A stretch of 64,000 bases of DNA, from NCBI GenBank assembly GCA_030686995.1, contig CM060709.1:268875057-268939056 (forward strand). The letters are read 5' to 3'. Positions within the stretch are counted from its first letter, which is position 1. Each line of letters starts with the position of its first letter. Positions 1-13,513 of the stretch are shown one piece after another. This DNA is from Artemisia argyi. Taxonomy: Eukaryota; Streptophyta; Magnoliopsida; Asterales; Asteraceae. The position numbers and the translations under genes are program-made. The notes below the pieces were generated by a model. It saw only the letters and a list, made by a program, of their open reading frames with translations, did not search any database and was not told the origin of the DNA.

Positions 1-2
1 AA

Positions 3-2572
3 TTTAGTGTTGCAAGAACTCCACAACAGAATGGAGTTGCTGAAAGGAAAAATAGAACACTAATAGAAGCTGCTAGAACTATGTTAGCTGACTCTAAGTT
101 GCCTATAACTTTTTGGGCAGAAGCAGTCAACACTGCTTGCTATGTTCAAAATAGAGTTTTAGTTGTAAAACCTCACAATAAGACATCATATGAACTTTTT
201 AGAGGTAGAACTCCTGAAATAGGATTTCTTAGACCTTTTGGATGTCATGTGACAATTCTGAATACCTTAGACCATCTTGGAAAGTTTGATGGAAAAGCAG
301 ATGAAGGATTCTTAGTTGGATATTCTATCAATAGCAAAGCATTCAGAGTATACAACATGAGAACTAGAAGAGTAGAAGAAAATCTACATGTGAACTTTTT
401 GGAAAATAAAACCAATGTAGAAGGTCAAGGTCCCAAATGGCTATTTGATCTTGAATCTCTATCCAAATCAATGAATTATGTGCCTTTTGTTGCAGAAACT
501 AATGAATTTTCAGGTTCACAAACTGCTGATGCAACAAATGGAGAAGGATTAGAGAATGAGGCAAATCAAGATTATGTGATAATGCCAATATGGACAAATA
601 CAAGTGTGGATTCAACTTCAATAAATGGTGAATCTTCTTCTGGTAAATCTAAAGAAGATGTTGAAGATGAATACAAGGAAGAAGGAGCTAAGGAACAAGA
701 GTTTCAAGTCAGAAGTAACACTGCTGTTTCTGCTGATAAGCAAATCGTTCCCTCTGATGAGCAAAATGTTTCTGCTGATGGACCATCAGAAGAAACACAA
801 GCAAATATCTCAGAAGATGAGGTGGATTTCAACAACCTTCCACCTGATTATCAAGTTCTTTCTACTCCACACTCAAGGATTCACAAAGTTCACTCCCTGG
901 ACAATGTGATTGGAGATGTACAATCAGGAGTGAAGACAAGACAACAATTGATGTCTTCAGATCAACAAGGGCTTCTTGATGCCCTTTATGCTTCAAAACA
1001 GCATGAGTTTTCAAACTCTTGCTTATTTGTATGTTTTCTCTCACAAGATGAACCAAAGAATATTCATAAAGCCCTAGAGAATTCAAGTTGGTTGGAGCCT
1101 ATGCAAGAGGAGCTTCTTCAGTTTAAGATTCAAAAGGTTTGGGTGCTAGTTGATTTACCAAGTGGTGTTAGAGTAATTGGCACTAGATGGGTTTTTAGGA
1201 ATAAAAGGGATGAAAGGGGCATAGTGATAAGAAATAAAGCTAGATTAGTAGCTCAAGGGTACACACAAGAAGAAGGGATAGACTATGAAGAAGTTTTTGC
1301 TCCAGTAGCAAGGATTGAAGCCATTAGACTCTTTTTGGCTTATGCTTCATTTATGGGATTCACAATTTATCAAATGGATGTCAAGAGTGCTTTCTTATAT
1401 GGTACTATTGAAGAGGAGGTGTATGTCTCACAACCTCCTGGTTTTGTTGATCCTGACCATCCAGACAAAGTGTACAAGGTTGTTAAAGCTCTATATGGCC
1501 TACATCAGGCACCAAGAGCTTGGTATGAAAACTGGCTTCCTACTTAATTTCAAATGGATTTCAAAGAGGCAAGATAGATCAGACACTTTTCACCAAGAAG
1601 CATAAGAAGGATCTTTTGCTAGTTCAAGTGTATGTGGATGATATCATCTTTGGATCTACAAGGAAGGAGATGTGTTTGGAGTTTGAGAAGCTTATGCACA
1701 ATAAGTTTCAGATGAGTTCCATGGGGGAACTTACATTCTTTTTGGGTCTGCAGGTTAAACAATCAAGAGAAGGAATCTTTATTAGTCAAGACAAATATGT
1801 TGCAGAGATTCTTAGAAAGTTTCAATTTGCTGATTCCAAAACAGCAAGCACACCAATGGATCCTGAGAAGCCACTTCTTAAAGATGTAGAAGGAACTAAT
1901 GTGGATGTACACACATACATATCTATGATAGGTTCTTTGATGTATCTCACATCATCAAGACCTGATATCATGTTCTCTGTTTGTGCTTGTGCAAGATATC
2001 AAGTAACTCCTAAGGTTTCTCATTTAACAGTAGTCAAGAGAATTTTTAGATATCTCAAGGGTCAACCTAGGTTGGGTCTGTGGTATTCTAAGGAGTCATA
2101 TTTTGACTTGGTAGCATACTCAGATAGTGATTATGCTGGTGCTAGCTTGGACAGAAAGTCAACAACTGGAGGATGTCAATTCCTTGGGTGTAGACTTATC
2201 TCATGGCAGTGTAAGAAGAAGACAATGGTGGCTACTTCAACAACTGAAGCTGAATATGTAGCTGCTGCAAATTGTTGTGGTCAAGTTCTATGGCTTCAAA
2301 ACCAACTTCTTGATTATGGGTACAATTTCTTACATACCATTATTCATATTGATAATAGTAGTACAATTTAAATTATTAAAAATCCAGTGCAACATTCTAA
2401 AACAAAACACATTGAAATAAGACATCATTTTATTAGAGATTGCAATGAAAAGAGGTTAATTCAAGTAATGAAAATTGCTTCAGAACAAAACTTTGCAGAT
2501 CTTCTTACAAAAGCTTTTGATGTTGGAAGATTTCAGTACTTGGTAGCAGGTATTGGAATGCTTAATCTTTAA
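3..2572 (+). pseudogene. pol: Copia pol polyprotein remnant (integrase C-part, RT, RNase H)
   Basis: The open frame enters from the left edge; the first ATG at 81 is internal, not a true start. The integrase end shows [15 protein letters not shown] (about 20-64), which includes the catalytic-region Glu. RT follows with [19 protein letters not shown] and [19 protein letters not shown], and the YVDD catalytic box is at 1631-1642. RNase H shows SDSDYAGASLDRKSTTGG (about 2120-2175) and STTEAEYVAA. The frame is lost by a small indel between about 1525 and 1545: the upstream frame stops at 1545-1547 while homologous coding continues in another frame from about 1544. A TAA at 2369-2371 then interrupts RNase H, which continues in the same frame to 2572. 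In life this polyprotein would integrate and reverse-transcribe the element; this copy cannot make it whole. Confidence 0.95.
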
Positions 2573-4018
2573 AAATTTTCAATATAATGTGTTCTTGTAT
2601 ATATATTTTGTTAATGCATCTAACTTTGTCATCTAAAACTACTATTACCAATTAAAAGTTATTCATATAGTTAGTTCTATGATTATTCTAATTCAAGACA
2701 AGTACTTTGTACTTTGTTCTTTTGGTTTTAGACTAACAATTTCAGGTATGAATGTTTGAGCTCAAAGGCTATTTCAAGTGAAATCTGTAAGCAACAAATT
2801 TCTGATCATTGCTGCTGAATGCTGATCATTGCTGCTGATATAATAGGTTCATGATAGAAAGAGTTTGGGATTTCAAAACTCCTTAAAACTTCTTTCTTGG
2901 AACATGATTATGATGTTTCACATTGAATTGATGATTTAGTTGATCAGTTAAATAACTGATACAACTTACTTTCTATCATTTTATACTCTCAAGTATAATG
3001 TGACTAATCTACGGATATCTGATAGAAAGAACAGCGAGCAAAAGTGAATCTAACACTAGTGTTAGAGGTAACAAATGCCACGAGCTGGAAACCCTGTAAA
3101 GAAAGCCTTTTGAATAGGTTTATCTGTACACAGGCAGTTATTTATAATTGAAAACATTGGTTCTCACACAACCAGAGGTTGCTTTAAACCGAAATTTTGA
3201 TTAAGTGTTAGTTACCACACTTAATCCCTTCAAAATGGTTAGAAGCAGTATGATTTTTAATCATAAAATCATGTTCATACTGCTAAGTCAAATATTTCTT
3301 AAAAAGGATTTTCAAAAAGGCTCAAAAAATCATCTAATGATGGATTATGAGTCAATGCTCAGTGATTCACCACTCATAGGAGGTTACACACCTAGAAGTG
3401 ATGAGGGCAGCATTTAAACTCTTAAGGAATTGATGGCTTCATGTACAAATTGTCTGAAAACATGGAAATTGCTAGATCAGATGATTATGATATGATATGA
3501 TTGTGAGAGATCTTCCAAACAGGGGAGGAAATTGCTCAAGAGAGGAGGTTACAAAAAGCCCTTTAAAGGAAGATTAACCAAAGAAAAAGAATGAAAAGAT
3601 AAGAGCATACAAGATGATGACATGGTTTCTACTGATAAAGAAGAAGAAGAACAGAGCTGATAGGAGAAAGTTCTATCTAGATCAAAAGATGAAAGGTTTC
3701 AAGTTTAGTTCACTACGTTTGTTCATCACTTCCAAAGACATGCTGAAAGATGATTTCTATTTCTTGGAACAAGCATCCAAGATACACAGCATCATTGCCT
3801 CTTATAATTCTTCAAGTTGAATATTGCACCATCTTTTAGTCCAAGATTGGAGCAAAGAAAAGAAAGAAGATGAGTTACAGAGAAAGACATTCAATCACTC
3901 AAAAGAGAAGAAAGTTCAGATCACAGTCTGACAATGAAGTGTTTGAAAGATCTTCACAAAGTCCTCATTTAATTTAGAAAAACATGTTTGAATGTAATTC
4001 ACATGTTTAGGGGAGGAT
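2573..4018 (+). other. Spacer between pol and 3' LTR with repeated polypurine tracts
   Basis: No convincing ORF was found; open stretches at 3205-3417 and 3614-3820 look like chance or very old remnants. Purine-rich tracts occur near 3379 (AGGAGGTTACAC), 3519 (CAGGGGAGGAAATTG) and 3541 (GAGAGGAGGTTACA). The last, AGGGGAGGAT at 4009-4018, directly abuts the LTR and is the likely plus-strand priming PPT. Multiplied PPT-like motifs downstream of pol are a known trait of Sireviruses. Confidence 0.6.
4009..4018 (+). promoter_or_regulatory. Polypurine tract of the copia element
   Basis: AGGGGAGGAT lies immediately upstream of the LTR start TGTTGG, the position expected of the plus-strand DNA synthesis primer. 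Confidence 0.75.
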
Positions 4019-4715
4019 TGTTGGGAATTAAATAATCAGAAGAATCAGAACATAAAGGCTTAAGGAAATACATCAAGTATATTTCTGCTGATAAAGCACA
4101 AAGCACGTTTCCACTGATGGATTCTGCTGAAGAACGATTTCTACTGAAGGTGTTTCTGCTGATAGATTCTGCTGATGCTACTATGACTCATACGACAGCT
4201 GTGTAGATAAGTACAACTTATTCTACTGACTCATATACAAGAAAAATATCTTTGTTGTAGTCATCAAATTGAACACTCCAAGTGAGTTGTAATCCTAGAT
4301 ACATGTTGTATCTTAATGACTGACATGATAAGTCATCAACTAGCTAGAATGAAGCTTATTCATAAGCTAGTAAATTAGATGAGTCATATAGATTGTAAAA
4401 GGTCTTTCCTTGGACTATAAAAGGAAGATCTTAGATATGTGACGAGAGTGATAGATATAGACATATACATACAGAAAAACATTAGAACAAAACACAAGAT
4501 TCAAGGTCTTTGTAACCCTAGTGATAGTGAAGATCACTCGTATTATTCTGAATAATATTGAATTGTTTGGTGAAATACTTTCATTGTTCTTTGTTAAATA
4601 AACACAAGCATCACAGTTCCATTTCCAATAAACATTCTAAGTGTGGTTAAGTAGATTCTGCATACTTAATCATATTCACTCAAAGTATCATATTTACACA
4701 TTAAAAGGTCCAACA
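4019..4715 (+). repeat. 3' LTR of the copia element
   Basis: The LTR begins TGTTGGGAATTAAATAATC right after the PPT. It ends ...AAAGGTCCAACA, so its ends form the short inverted repeat TGTTGG/CCAACA. It has a TATA box (TATAAAA, 4416-4422) and a cluster of TTTCTGCTGAT-like short repeats (about 4080-4180). The right end is set by the inverted repeat and by Athila-like LTR homology resuming after it. The partner LTR is outside the window, so the TSD (predicted CCTTT, 4716-4720) cannot be confirmed here. Confidence 0.75.
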
Positions 4716-5111
4716 CCTTTAGTGTGTGATCAAATCAAGTGATCCTCTCAGTCTCTCTTTGTGACAATACGTGACGGCCTTGGCGACCCTAAAGGGTGAC
4801 GCCGTCAAGACTCTTTTGGAAAACTCTCTGGCGCGTCACGTGTAATTTGATTTATCCACCTCTTTGTCAAGTCTTGACGCCGTCATTAGCAATCTGTGAC
4901 GCCGTCAGGTACAATTTTCAGCATGATTTTGAGACTTTGTCAATTTCTTCACTTTTTTGTTCCAAAAACGTCCAAAATGCTTCCTTTTGTAAATTTCCTC
5001 TCAAAAGTACCTAAAATGACAAAAGGAAAGATTTAGGGAAATATTTGATCAAATAATCTTGACTTTGGCCTTAAATGACCCCCCAAAAGCGGTACACTTT
5101 TCGTCTCATCA
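4716..5111 (-). repeat. Athila-like LTR fragment, minus strand, cut by the copia insertion
   Basis: Read on the minus strand, it starts TGATGAGACGAAAAGTG at 5111 and matches the beginning of the LTR at 60502. Shared features are the GGGGTCATTTAAG segment, the TTTTAGGTACTTTTGAGAGG segment and several TGACGGCGTCA palindromes. Homology stops at the copia LTR edge, so the copia element probably inserted into it and the rest lies left of the window. Confidence 0.8.
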
Positions 5112-5621
5112 GCGTATATGTTAATTTGGTGATTTTATGATCAAACATGAGAAGTAAATAGCACAAACTTATGAAAATATAATTTTTCAAACAAAAATGT
5201 ACATTGGTAAACATGATATGATGGTTATTCATAATCAAGGAAATGAATCAATCTTAAAAGCTATATAAATATGCTACATATTTTAGTAAAAATATAAGTA
5301 AAAGAAGTACCACAATTACAAAACACATAGTAAATTGATATCACAGGTTAGCAAAACTAAAAGAATATATCACTAACATCTTATGCAAGTCAAGTATCGT
5401 CATGTGATTTTGCTTGAATAATAAAATAATATTTTTAATCCAAAAGCATTATGCTAAAATAATAATTAGATTATAACATATATACATGTAGTTTTTTTTA
5501 TTTTTAGTCCACAAAGTAAAACCATTTGAAATATGTTAAGTGATTCATTTCTTAATCGATAATAATATATAATCAAAAAGAAATTTTAAAAACCCTGTGC
5601 GTGCACATGTATTATAACTAG
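5112..5621 (+). mobile_element. Helitron 3' portion, truncated on its left by an LTR
   Basis: This matches the 3' parts of the two Helitrons at 31140-34086 and 34481-52721. It ends with the hairpin-like CCCTGTGCGTGCAC, then ATTATAACTAG followed by T, the CTAG/T ending typical of Helitrons. The left end joins the minus-strand Athila-like LTR, which probably inserted into it. Non-coding. Confidence 0.75.
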
Positions 5622-7728
5622 TTTGTTAAATAACAATTTACATTAAAATAACTTATTGTTTCAATTTGTACAAATAAAAGAACCACCTCCGATGATCCAT
5701 TAAATCATATTATATTTAAGGTCCTTCTAACTAAGGATAACTTGCAAAGTATAATGTATAATAACTTCTAATATCCTTTAACGACTATGATTATAATTGG
5801 GAATGTTACCTTAAAAAATCGGGGTGTTACATATGTATAGTTTTTTTCAAGAACCAAACAGATCAAGTTCGATTGAACTTACAAAAAAAAGAATAACCAC
5901 TTGCAATTTTTCTTTTATGAGAACCAAACTAAATCACATGTAATTTTATCAGTAACAACAACTACATTTTCTTCTAGATCTAGGAAATTGATTAATCCCT
6001 AACCCGGTTTTTGTCATATTTTTGCATCACAACCTCTTTTTCTTTCAAAATTTGTTAGTTTAGTTGATTATTATCTATATTTATCAACTCGTGTGTCAAT
6101 TGGTCGATTCAAACCTAAATAAAGAGCAAAAAAACATAGATTTTGATTCGTAATTATGCTAAACCCCGATTAAAAAAAAACAAGATATATAATGAAATCA
6201 GCAATTATCGAATGTTTTATTAGTAGACTTGATGATTTTTTTTGTGTGTTTGTGATAGCGGGGGGGGGGGGGGGGGGAGGGAGGATGAAGGTAGGTGAAA
6301 ATTTTAGGCTTTTATACTGGACAATGTTGCCCTTGATGTATAGGTCAGTGATTTGATCACAACCCTTGAGTCAAAATGAGATGTGTTCATTTAATGTTTA
6401 GACATTAAGTGTTCTAGACAAGTCATAACTCAATATAATACTGTATACAGTCATACACGACTTGTCAACACTTTGAAGCAAGCTTGTTAAGTTCGAGATC
6501 CTACTATGGATCATATTTACTTTTGCAAGATCGAATCAAGATCGTAAGATACTACTTAAATGTTCGAATGTCGTATATGTATAGTAATTTTTAGTAAAAT
6601 CTGAATATATAACAAATTTTTGAATAAAATAGGAGATCTAAAAGTTATAATAATATGAAAATGCAAGCAACGGTTTAAAATACTAAAATATCTAATCGGT
6701 GATTAATGAGGCTGAATATTTTAATTTTAAAATTTATATATTTTACTCTTATATAACATTTGTAATTATCCACACTTGTGTTATTGTTAAACTTTAACAA
6801 AATACAGTCATTTTTAGTTTATTAGTATAGTTAGTTAATTCAAGGAAAGTATGATCGAATCGGGTCGAGATCTTATGATCCTATGTTAAGATCAGGACTC
6901 TAATTAACAACTTATGCCATTTAAGATTCTATGAAGAGTCGACTCTGTTTTGCTTATCAGGATCATACAATCGAAAGATCTTAAGAGCTAGTTAACAACT
7001 ATGCTTTAAAGTATATTTAGCTTTTAGTATTTCTATACTTCTATACAATATTTAGTGACAAACTACAATTTCATATTACTTCCTTCTGAAGTTAATATTC
7101 CATCTTTCTTTCTTTTTTCTCAAAAAAACTATACACTACCAAATATTAAAAAGAAAATTTTGATTAAATTTATCATCCTAAGGATTTGGAGCAGGTGTAA
7201 TAGTCACCACATTCCTTACCATGTTATACCCCAATAAAACACAAAATATATGTAATAACACACTCATAAAAAAACACCATCACCATTCTCATTTCATTAG
7301 GTGGTCATCACTATCGAATCATCCATTTTTTTACCTGATCACTAGTAGCCTCTCGTCCATATCATGGAACTTCACGTGTGATTCTGCCAAAATCATCTAG
7401 GCCAAGTGTGGCCCTAGGCCTTATTACGACCAAGTTTAACCTGATAGGGGATTTATATCAAATCTTTAGCTTGTTACTACTTAGTTAAGTATTACACATG
7501 TATAACAAAATTGTAACGTGTCATTTTAGCTTCGGATTTCAAGTAATTAAAGTTAAAGTCTTTCATATGACTTAGATTTCATGAAACGTCGATACATAAA
7601 AAAAAGAACCAAATTTTTACTTTCCTTTTATTACATGGAAATTCAAAGGAAAAAATGTCACGTCTTAACTCTTTTATACACGTGTAATACCCGACTAAGC
7701 AAGATCAAAGTAAAATTTTGAGAACTAT
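5622..7728. other. Non-coding AT-rich stretch with a GATC-rich repeat and a G-run
   Basis: No gene seen. CGGGGTGTTACA (about 5820-5832) looks like the end of a Tekay-type LTR but cannot be extended. A homopolymer of about 17 G begins near 6260. The stretches 6480-6560 and 6840-6990 contain closely spaced GATC words (AAGATC, GGATC) like those at 23400-23790. Confidence 0.4.
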
Positions 7729-9604
7729 TATAACACCCCCAAAATCGGTACAACAGAAGCATACATGTCATGGGTGCTACCAAATTAGAATCACAACACA
7801 AACTATAGAAAATGGATTTACCTTATACATTTTGGAAGAAATTTCATTACCAAAAGTATTAAGTTTACATCATTCAAAATATCATGCGAAAATACAGGCC
7901 CATAAAGGAATTTAAGTGGTCCCAAATATATCAGAGTAATCCATGACCATGCCATGCCTGCCAAAGCCTCCAAAATAAGCTATCGCCTTACATCTGAAAA
8001 TACATGCTAAAAGTGTCAACATGAGGTTTGTGAGTTCGTAGGTTTAATCATAAAACAATAGCATTGGACCACATCTATTTATTTGTTTATTACGCAGGCT
8101 AAGTCATGAAACTCAACTCATCAAGGTGCATAAACGCCAAAGCAACCATCACACCCTATACACTTAAACAATCTGACATGTTATACATCTTGGCAAGTTG
8201 GTACATCCACAAATCCGGGCATAAATCCCTGGAAAGTTGGAGTATCCAAATTTCAGATATAAATCCTGGCAAGTTGGACAACCAAAGTCCAGACGGGGTA
8301 GTCAACAACAATAGATATATCTATAACATTCGCGTTTCCCACGGGAACTAACGACTTTTAGTGGGCAATTAAGGGGATACTAAACCTTAGTCTTGTCTAC
8401 GTAATAAATGTAACCAAATCACATAATAAATAACCTGTCCAATCAAAATGATTTTGCATGTTTTCTCACCTCAAGATTTCAATAAAACATTAATACGAGC
8501 AAAAGTGGGGCTATGAAACTTACGTCCGAAATCTTTAAACAATTGTGTCCAAGAGAACATAATCAAGTTCGCAATAAGTAAACGCATCACACATTCGAAT
8601 AACCAATCAAGTATTTCATCAAACCTAGTAAACAATTCGGGTATCCAAATAAACAATCATTGAGTTTAGTTAAAAACGAGCATGTATTCTCACCCCAAAA
8701 TTAGTTATAAAACCAGCAAAAGTAGGGACCATGAACTCACCTCAATATGAAGCAAAGCAAAAATATTACACTGTCACAACTGGCATCTAGAAGCAAAACA
8801 CAACGGCAGCGACACGGGCACAACGATATCAAAAAATACATGCACAACGGTACGGGATCGACACAACCTACTACGTATAATTCATCTTAGAATGCATTTC
8901 ATAATAATTAAGTCTACGAAAGACAACGCGTCTTAGTTTTCATGGAATACTCGAAATCAATAATTGTAAAAACTGTAGTATCAACGTTTCGTGTGGTGGT
9001 AAGTCGTGGTAAGAAAACATAGACTCAAAATGCAACTAACGCCAAAGTATAATAAATATCCTGGTATATTATAAAGAAGTATTAAAAGAATAGTCAAGAA
9101 GTATTGACGATGACTCAAATCGAAAAGATAATGACAAGAAAGAACTCACGGAAGTGACGCCAAAGAAACATGTAAAAAACTAATTCAATTGGTAAGTTTT
9201 GGTATTTACACCATAATCCCAAACAGTTTGTATAAAACACACAAGTTTTACAAACAACATAAGTTTTAACTCACAATTCCAACAATAAAGGTTTTACAAC
9301 TTAATAAAAGAACATGTGTTTAGATTCTTGTCGGGTTTCATAAGAATATATGGTTTCACAATTAAAGTACAAGTATAGAAGGTTTTATAAATTTCGGCAT
9401 GACGCGTCCATTTATACAACAATCCCAAGTCATCGAGACTTTAATAAAATCAATTTTCTCAAAACAATATTTCCTGACAATTTAATAGAAACTAATAAGG
9501 AGTATTCATTGATTATTAGACATTATTTCCTTATTGTATATCCGTTACAAATAAAATATATTAAATTCCTCATGAGTCTAATATGTTGTATCCATTTAGA
9601 GTCC

Positions 9605-12600
9605 AATAAGAGACGGCCCAAAAAATTTATAAGGTGACGGCCTCATGCCAATCTTGACATTGTCATAACGGCGACTTGCACAAGACGAAACCCTAGCTGC
9701 GGCGAGTTGACGGTGTCACGACATATAAGGTGACGTCGTCAGCATTGTAAACTTATATATACTTTTGCAATTTTTCATTAATTCGGGTAACACTTTGGAG
9801 AGGGAAACCCTAGACGATTTTTACTGCCATTGTAATGCTTTTACAGCCTTTGAACTTCATGTTTCAATAAAGATAAGTTATTAATCATTCGTTATTTCTA
9901 TGTATCGTTTGATTATTTCTTTATCTTTTCTTTGCTTTAACATGGTAGCTTAAGTTTATTTGTGTTTTCTTAGATCTAGTGAAACCTAGTTATCGAATTT
10001 TAATTTGGTGTATCTTGTTTAGTTGATTGTCTCACGTTAGGCTAAGAAAACTGGCTAACCTCTTATATGTAACTTGCTTGAACGTCTTAGAAACGCAACC
10101 GTAGAATGCACAATTGCTTTTTATCATTGTATTTATGCGTGAGTTGCGGCTTGTAGATCCTGGATAACTTAATAGACTTTAAGGGATTTAGGGGAGACTA
10201 AAGCTCATAGAGTTGGGGACTTCGACACCTCCCCACGACAAATATTAAGGAATGCAGTGCTTCAACTAAAACAAGGACGTGACTATTCAACAAATCGGTA
10301 GGAGATAACTAGGGAGTAATTATATCTAAGTTAACACGCTTTCCTCTCATAAGTAGTCACCACTTTTACTTTTCTGTTTTAATTAATTTTATAATTAATA
10401 GTTTTTGGATTAGTTGACTAGCAACTAATTCCACCTAATCCTTTAAAACCGAGATTTTTACTTGCTTTCATAAAAATAATAAAAATACAAAAGGAATCAT
10501 CCCTTACCTCTAGACCTATCTCGTCATACATCTAGACTTAACGATACTATTCTCCTAGAAAAAGGATTAATCCCCCGAACCTACCTATACTATACTACAC
10601 TACAACGATAAACCTTTTGCGAGGGTTACTGTAACAACCGTGAAATTTTATGTCATTAATTTTACTAATTTTATATACTTATTGTTTTATTTTTAAGTAA
10701 GTTACCCGCGTACGTTGTAACGCGTACATATAAATTCGTAATTTGACTCAGACTATGTCCAATCTACTTGTTTATATGATTTATTTACCCCCACATACTT
10801 GTTTTCATATGGAATATTATAAGCTTCCATTTCTACGCGAAGTGTGCACTTTTTACGTTTTACGCGTTTTCGGCTCGCGTTTTAAGCTTTAACTACGTTA
10901 TTACACTCCAGAAGGCTCGGGAAATATATGAAACATCAAATTAGATCATTTTAAGTTAAATGTGATATTTTTATGAAAATATTATCTTTGTGACATTTAT
11001 CTTTACAAACTATGCATAAGACGTTACCAGTTTTACTCCGTTAGCCCTTAAATCACTCCGTGACTAATAACCTTGTACAAAAAGTAAATAAAATCCTCCA
11101 ATGAACTCACCATTCATCTAAAATACTAAAATATATTATGATAACAAGTTTTAACATTTTTGGAAGTTTTGTATTCTTATGTCACCCGGTAATTATGTTT
11201 ACGAGTTTAAATCTTACGTTTTAAGTACCATGACTTAACTTATACTTACACAAATAATCTAAAATACTTTTTAGCAAAAATAAAATAAAATAAATATACC
11301 CTCCCCCCCCCCCCTCCAAAAAAAAAAACCGGCCTCCCCTTAGGGGAATAACCAAAACAACACCAAAACCAACATCATACTCTCCCATTTCCCTACAAAA
11401 CACATGCAAATCTCACTCTTTCATTAAAATCTTTTCATTTCTCTCTCTAGACTTCTCCTCCCCCTATTCGCTCCCTTTTGGTCGTGACATAGCAGCCCCA
11501 ACTCACCCTTCATCATTGATTTTCCTCCTTCAAAATCTTGTACACATTAACTAGTCATCAATCTTGGTAAGTTTCCCTAACTCTTTTAATCTCATCTCTA
11601 TGATTACTAGAGGTTTTCCTAGATCTAAGCTAAGCAACTCTTGCATGTATGTTTTGGAAGATTTGATTCAAGTTTTCATTGGAATATAGGATTTAGATAG
11701 GTAGTTAGGCTTGATTTCGTTAGTATATGCAAGAGTCGGATTGATTCAAATGGATTTTGGTTAGTTGTTTTTTATTTTCCACGTTGTTTTGTTTATAAAA
11801 ATTAGTTTACATCTACAAAATAAACCAGTTGGTTCCTGGAAATATTAGTCTTTTGAATAATAAATATGGATCTAATGATTAATTTTTGCATGCATTACCC
11901 AAAAATTAAATGAAAGAGCATAAAGCAACTAGTGGTGATTGGTTCAAACTTGTCCAGATTTTATGCAACAAAAATGATTCACCAATTTGTTCTTAGTGGG
12001 GTTTAAGCTAAAACAAAAATATTTTAAATTAACCACAGGTCTTAGGGTCATTTCCCCGAAAGCCTTACATCCTAATTCATCACGATGATTTTTCAAGAAA
12101 ATCTACACTAAAACTTATCCCAAAATGTATGTCAGAAAGGCCAAATACTCTAAAATGTTGCAAAGAACCTTATGTTGGTCAAAAAAAGAAAGTTTGAGAT
12201 AAGAGATGTAGGAAACTTTTCCCATTGGCCTTGTGTCCATTAGACCTGAATAACAAAAGATCTACCCTTTTTCCTAAGTCTAATTGGTCCTGGAATTAAC
12301 TGCATAGAGACACAGGGGTAAATTGGTAATTTTACCCTTGCTATGAAGTTCTTAGTTAAGTGAGGCATTGATTTTTGAAATGTACAGAGTCATACCTTTA
12401 TAAGCATATAAAGTTCATAATTTTACCATTCACGGTTTAGAAATGGCTACCCGATTAGTATAGGATTTTTATCAAAATTCTGACAGCTGTGCATTTTAAC
12501 TCGTATAAACTTAAACAAACATCTTTTTGACCCACGACATACTATAAACTCATAACTAAGTTAGATTAAGGTATTATTTACCCGACCATAAGATGCCTTG

Positions 12601-13507
12601 TATTTTCTATTGGTCACTCGTGACTTTTGCGGTTTCTCTCGACGTACTCCTTTCTCCGTATTCCACTACCACTTCATCATTGGTGAGTTCATAGCCCCAC
12701 CTTTTACTCGTTTAACTGTTTAAAAACTCCATTGGGGAGATACGTGCTACTTACTTTTACTATGATCACAACTGCTTGAAAATTGTATTCTGAATTGAAA
12801 ATTTCATTATTTGCTGATACTATTATTGCCTAAGTGTTCCCATAGCCTGAAAGTCCCTTCTATCATGAACCATTAATTACATACATGTAAACGCGAATGC
12901 CGTGAATAGATCTATTGGGAATGACATCCCCCATGTTGGACTGCCCTGATGGGCTACCATATGCGTTGTATTGGAGGTTACTAGGTAAATTGGCTATTAC
13001 CTATTATCGAAGGGCATCTTTATATTCTTTTAGAATATCTGAAAATGTCTTTAAAGTTCGGTGTCATGCGCTTAGGGCAATAGTGAGTACATTTTAATTA
13101 TGGGCGTATAACAATGTAGCCCATTGTATCTTAAACTGAATTATCTTGTGATCAACTATTTTACTTATTAAACTCTATGGATTCACTCAACCTTTGTGTT
13201 GACTTTTTAGCATGTTTTATCTCAGGTTTCTATTAGATGGCACGTGAAGGCGCATGTATATTTTTAAAGACAATGCATCATTATCATTCGATAAAACTTT
13301 TAAACTTTTATGTTTATCACTTAAAGTTGTGGGACCTCTTTGTTAAACTCTGATATTTTATATTAATCGAATGATAAATTATTTCAAAACGTCTCAGTTA
13401 GAGTCATTTTCTGTAACTTGTACTGTGTGCTAAGAAGTAATATCCCAGTGACACTATCTTCCGACGTGATAATTTTGAGGGTGTTACGGTTACAATTTCT
13501 CCCATCA
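9605..13507 (+). repeat. Left LTR of the Athila-like element, interrupted at 10630-13488
   Basis: The LTR sequence runs 9605-10629 and resumes after the insertion to end ...CCCATCA at 13507. The 5' boundary is truncated. The break is marked by the duplicated GTTAC, and the right LTR (15200-16393) reads continuously through the equivalent position (GAGAGTTACAGTTTCTCGCATCA). Confidence 0.8.
10630..13488 (+). mobile_element. Tekay-like solo LTR with GTTAC target-site duplication
   Basis: It starts TGTAACAACCGTGAAATTTT and ends GAGGGTGTTACG (terminal A changed to G). The 5-bp duplications GTTAC at 10625-10629 and 13489-13493 are perfect. Length is 2859 bp, with no ORF of note. C- and A-runs lie near 11302-11332. 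It is homologous to the minus-strand LTR 7729-17275 that encloses it two levels out. A solo LTR is the usual product of recombination between the two LTRs of a full element. Confidence 0.85.
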
Positions 13508-13513
13508 AGCTTT

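Larger units (their letters stand above)
1..4715 (+). mobile_element. Ty1/copia (Sirevirus-like) retrotransposon, 3' portion, decayed
   Basis: The window opens inside the integrase-coding part of a copia polyprotein and runs through reverse transcriptase, RNase H, a 1.4 kb non-coding spacer with polypurine tracts, and a 3' LTR. The gene order (integrase before RT) is the Ty1/copia order. The long spacer with several purine-rich tracts and the RT/RNase H wording fit the Sirevirus (Maximus/SIRE) lineage; that lineage assignment is inference. The 5' LTR and gag lie outside the window. A frameshift and a nonsense codon make this copy non-autonomous. Confidence 0.9.

Noticed and set aside
5811..5832. 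Tekay LTR end (CGGGGTGTTACA)
   Set aside because: Only about 20 bp are recognisable and no partner end or TSD was found.
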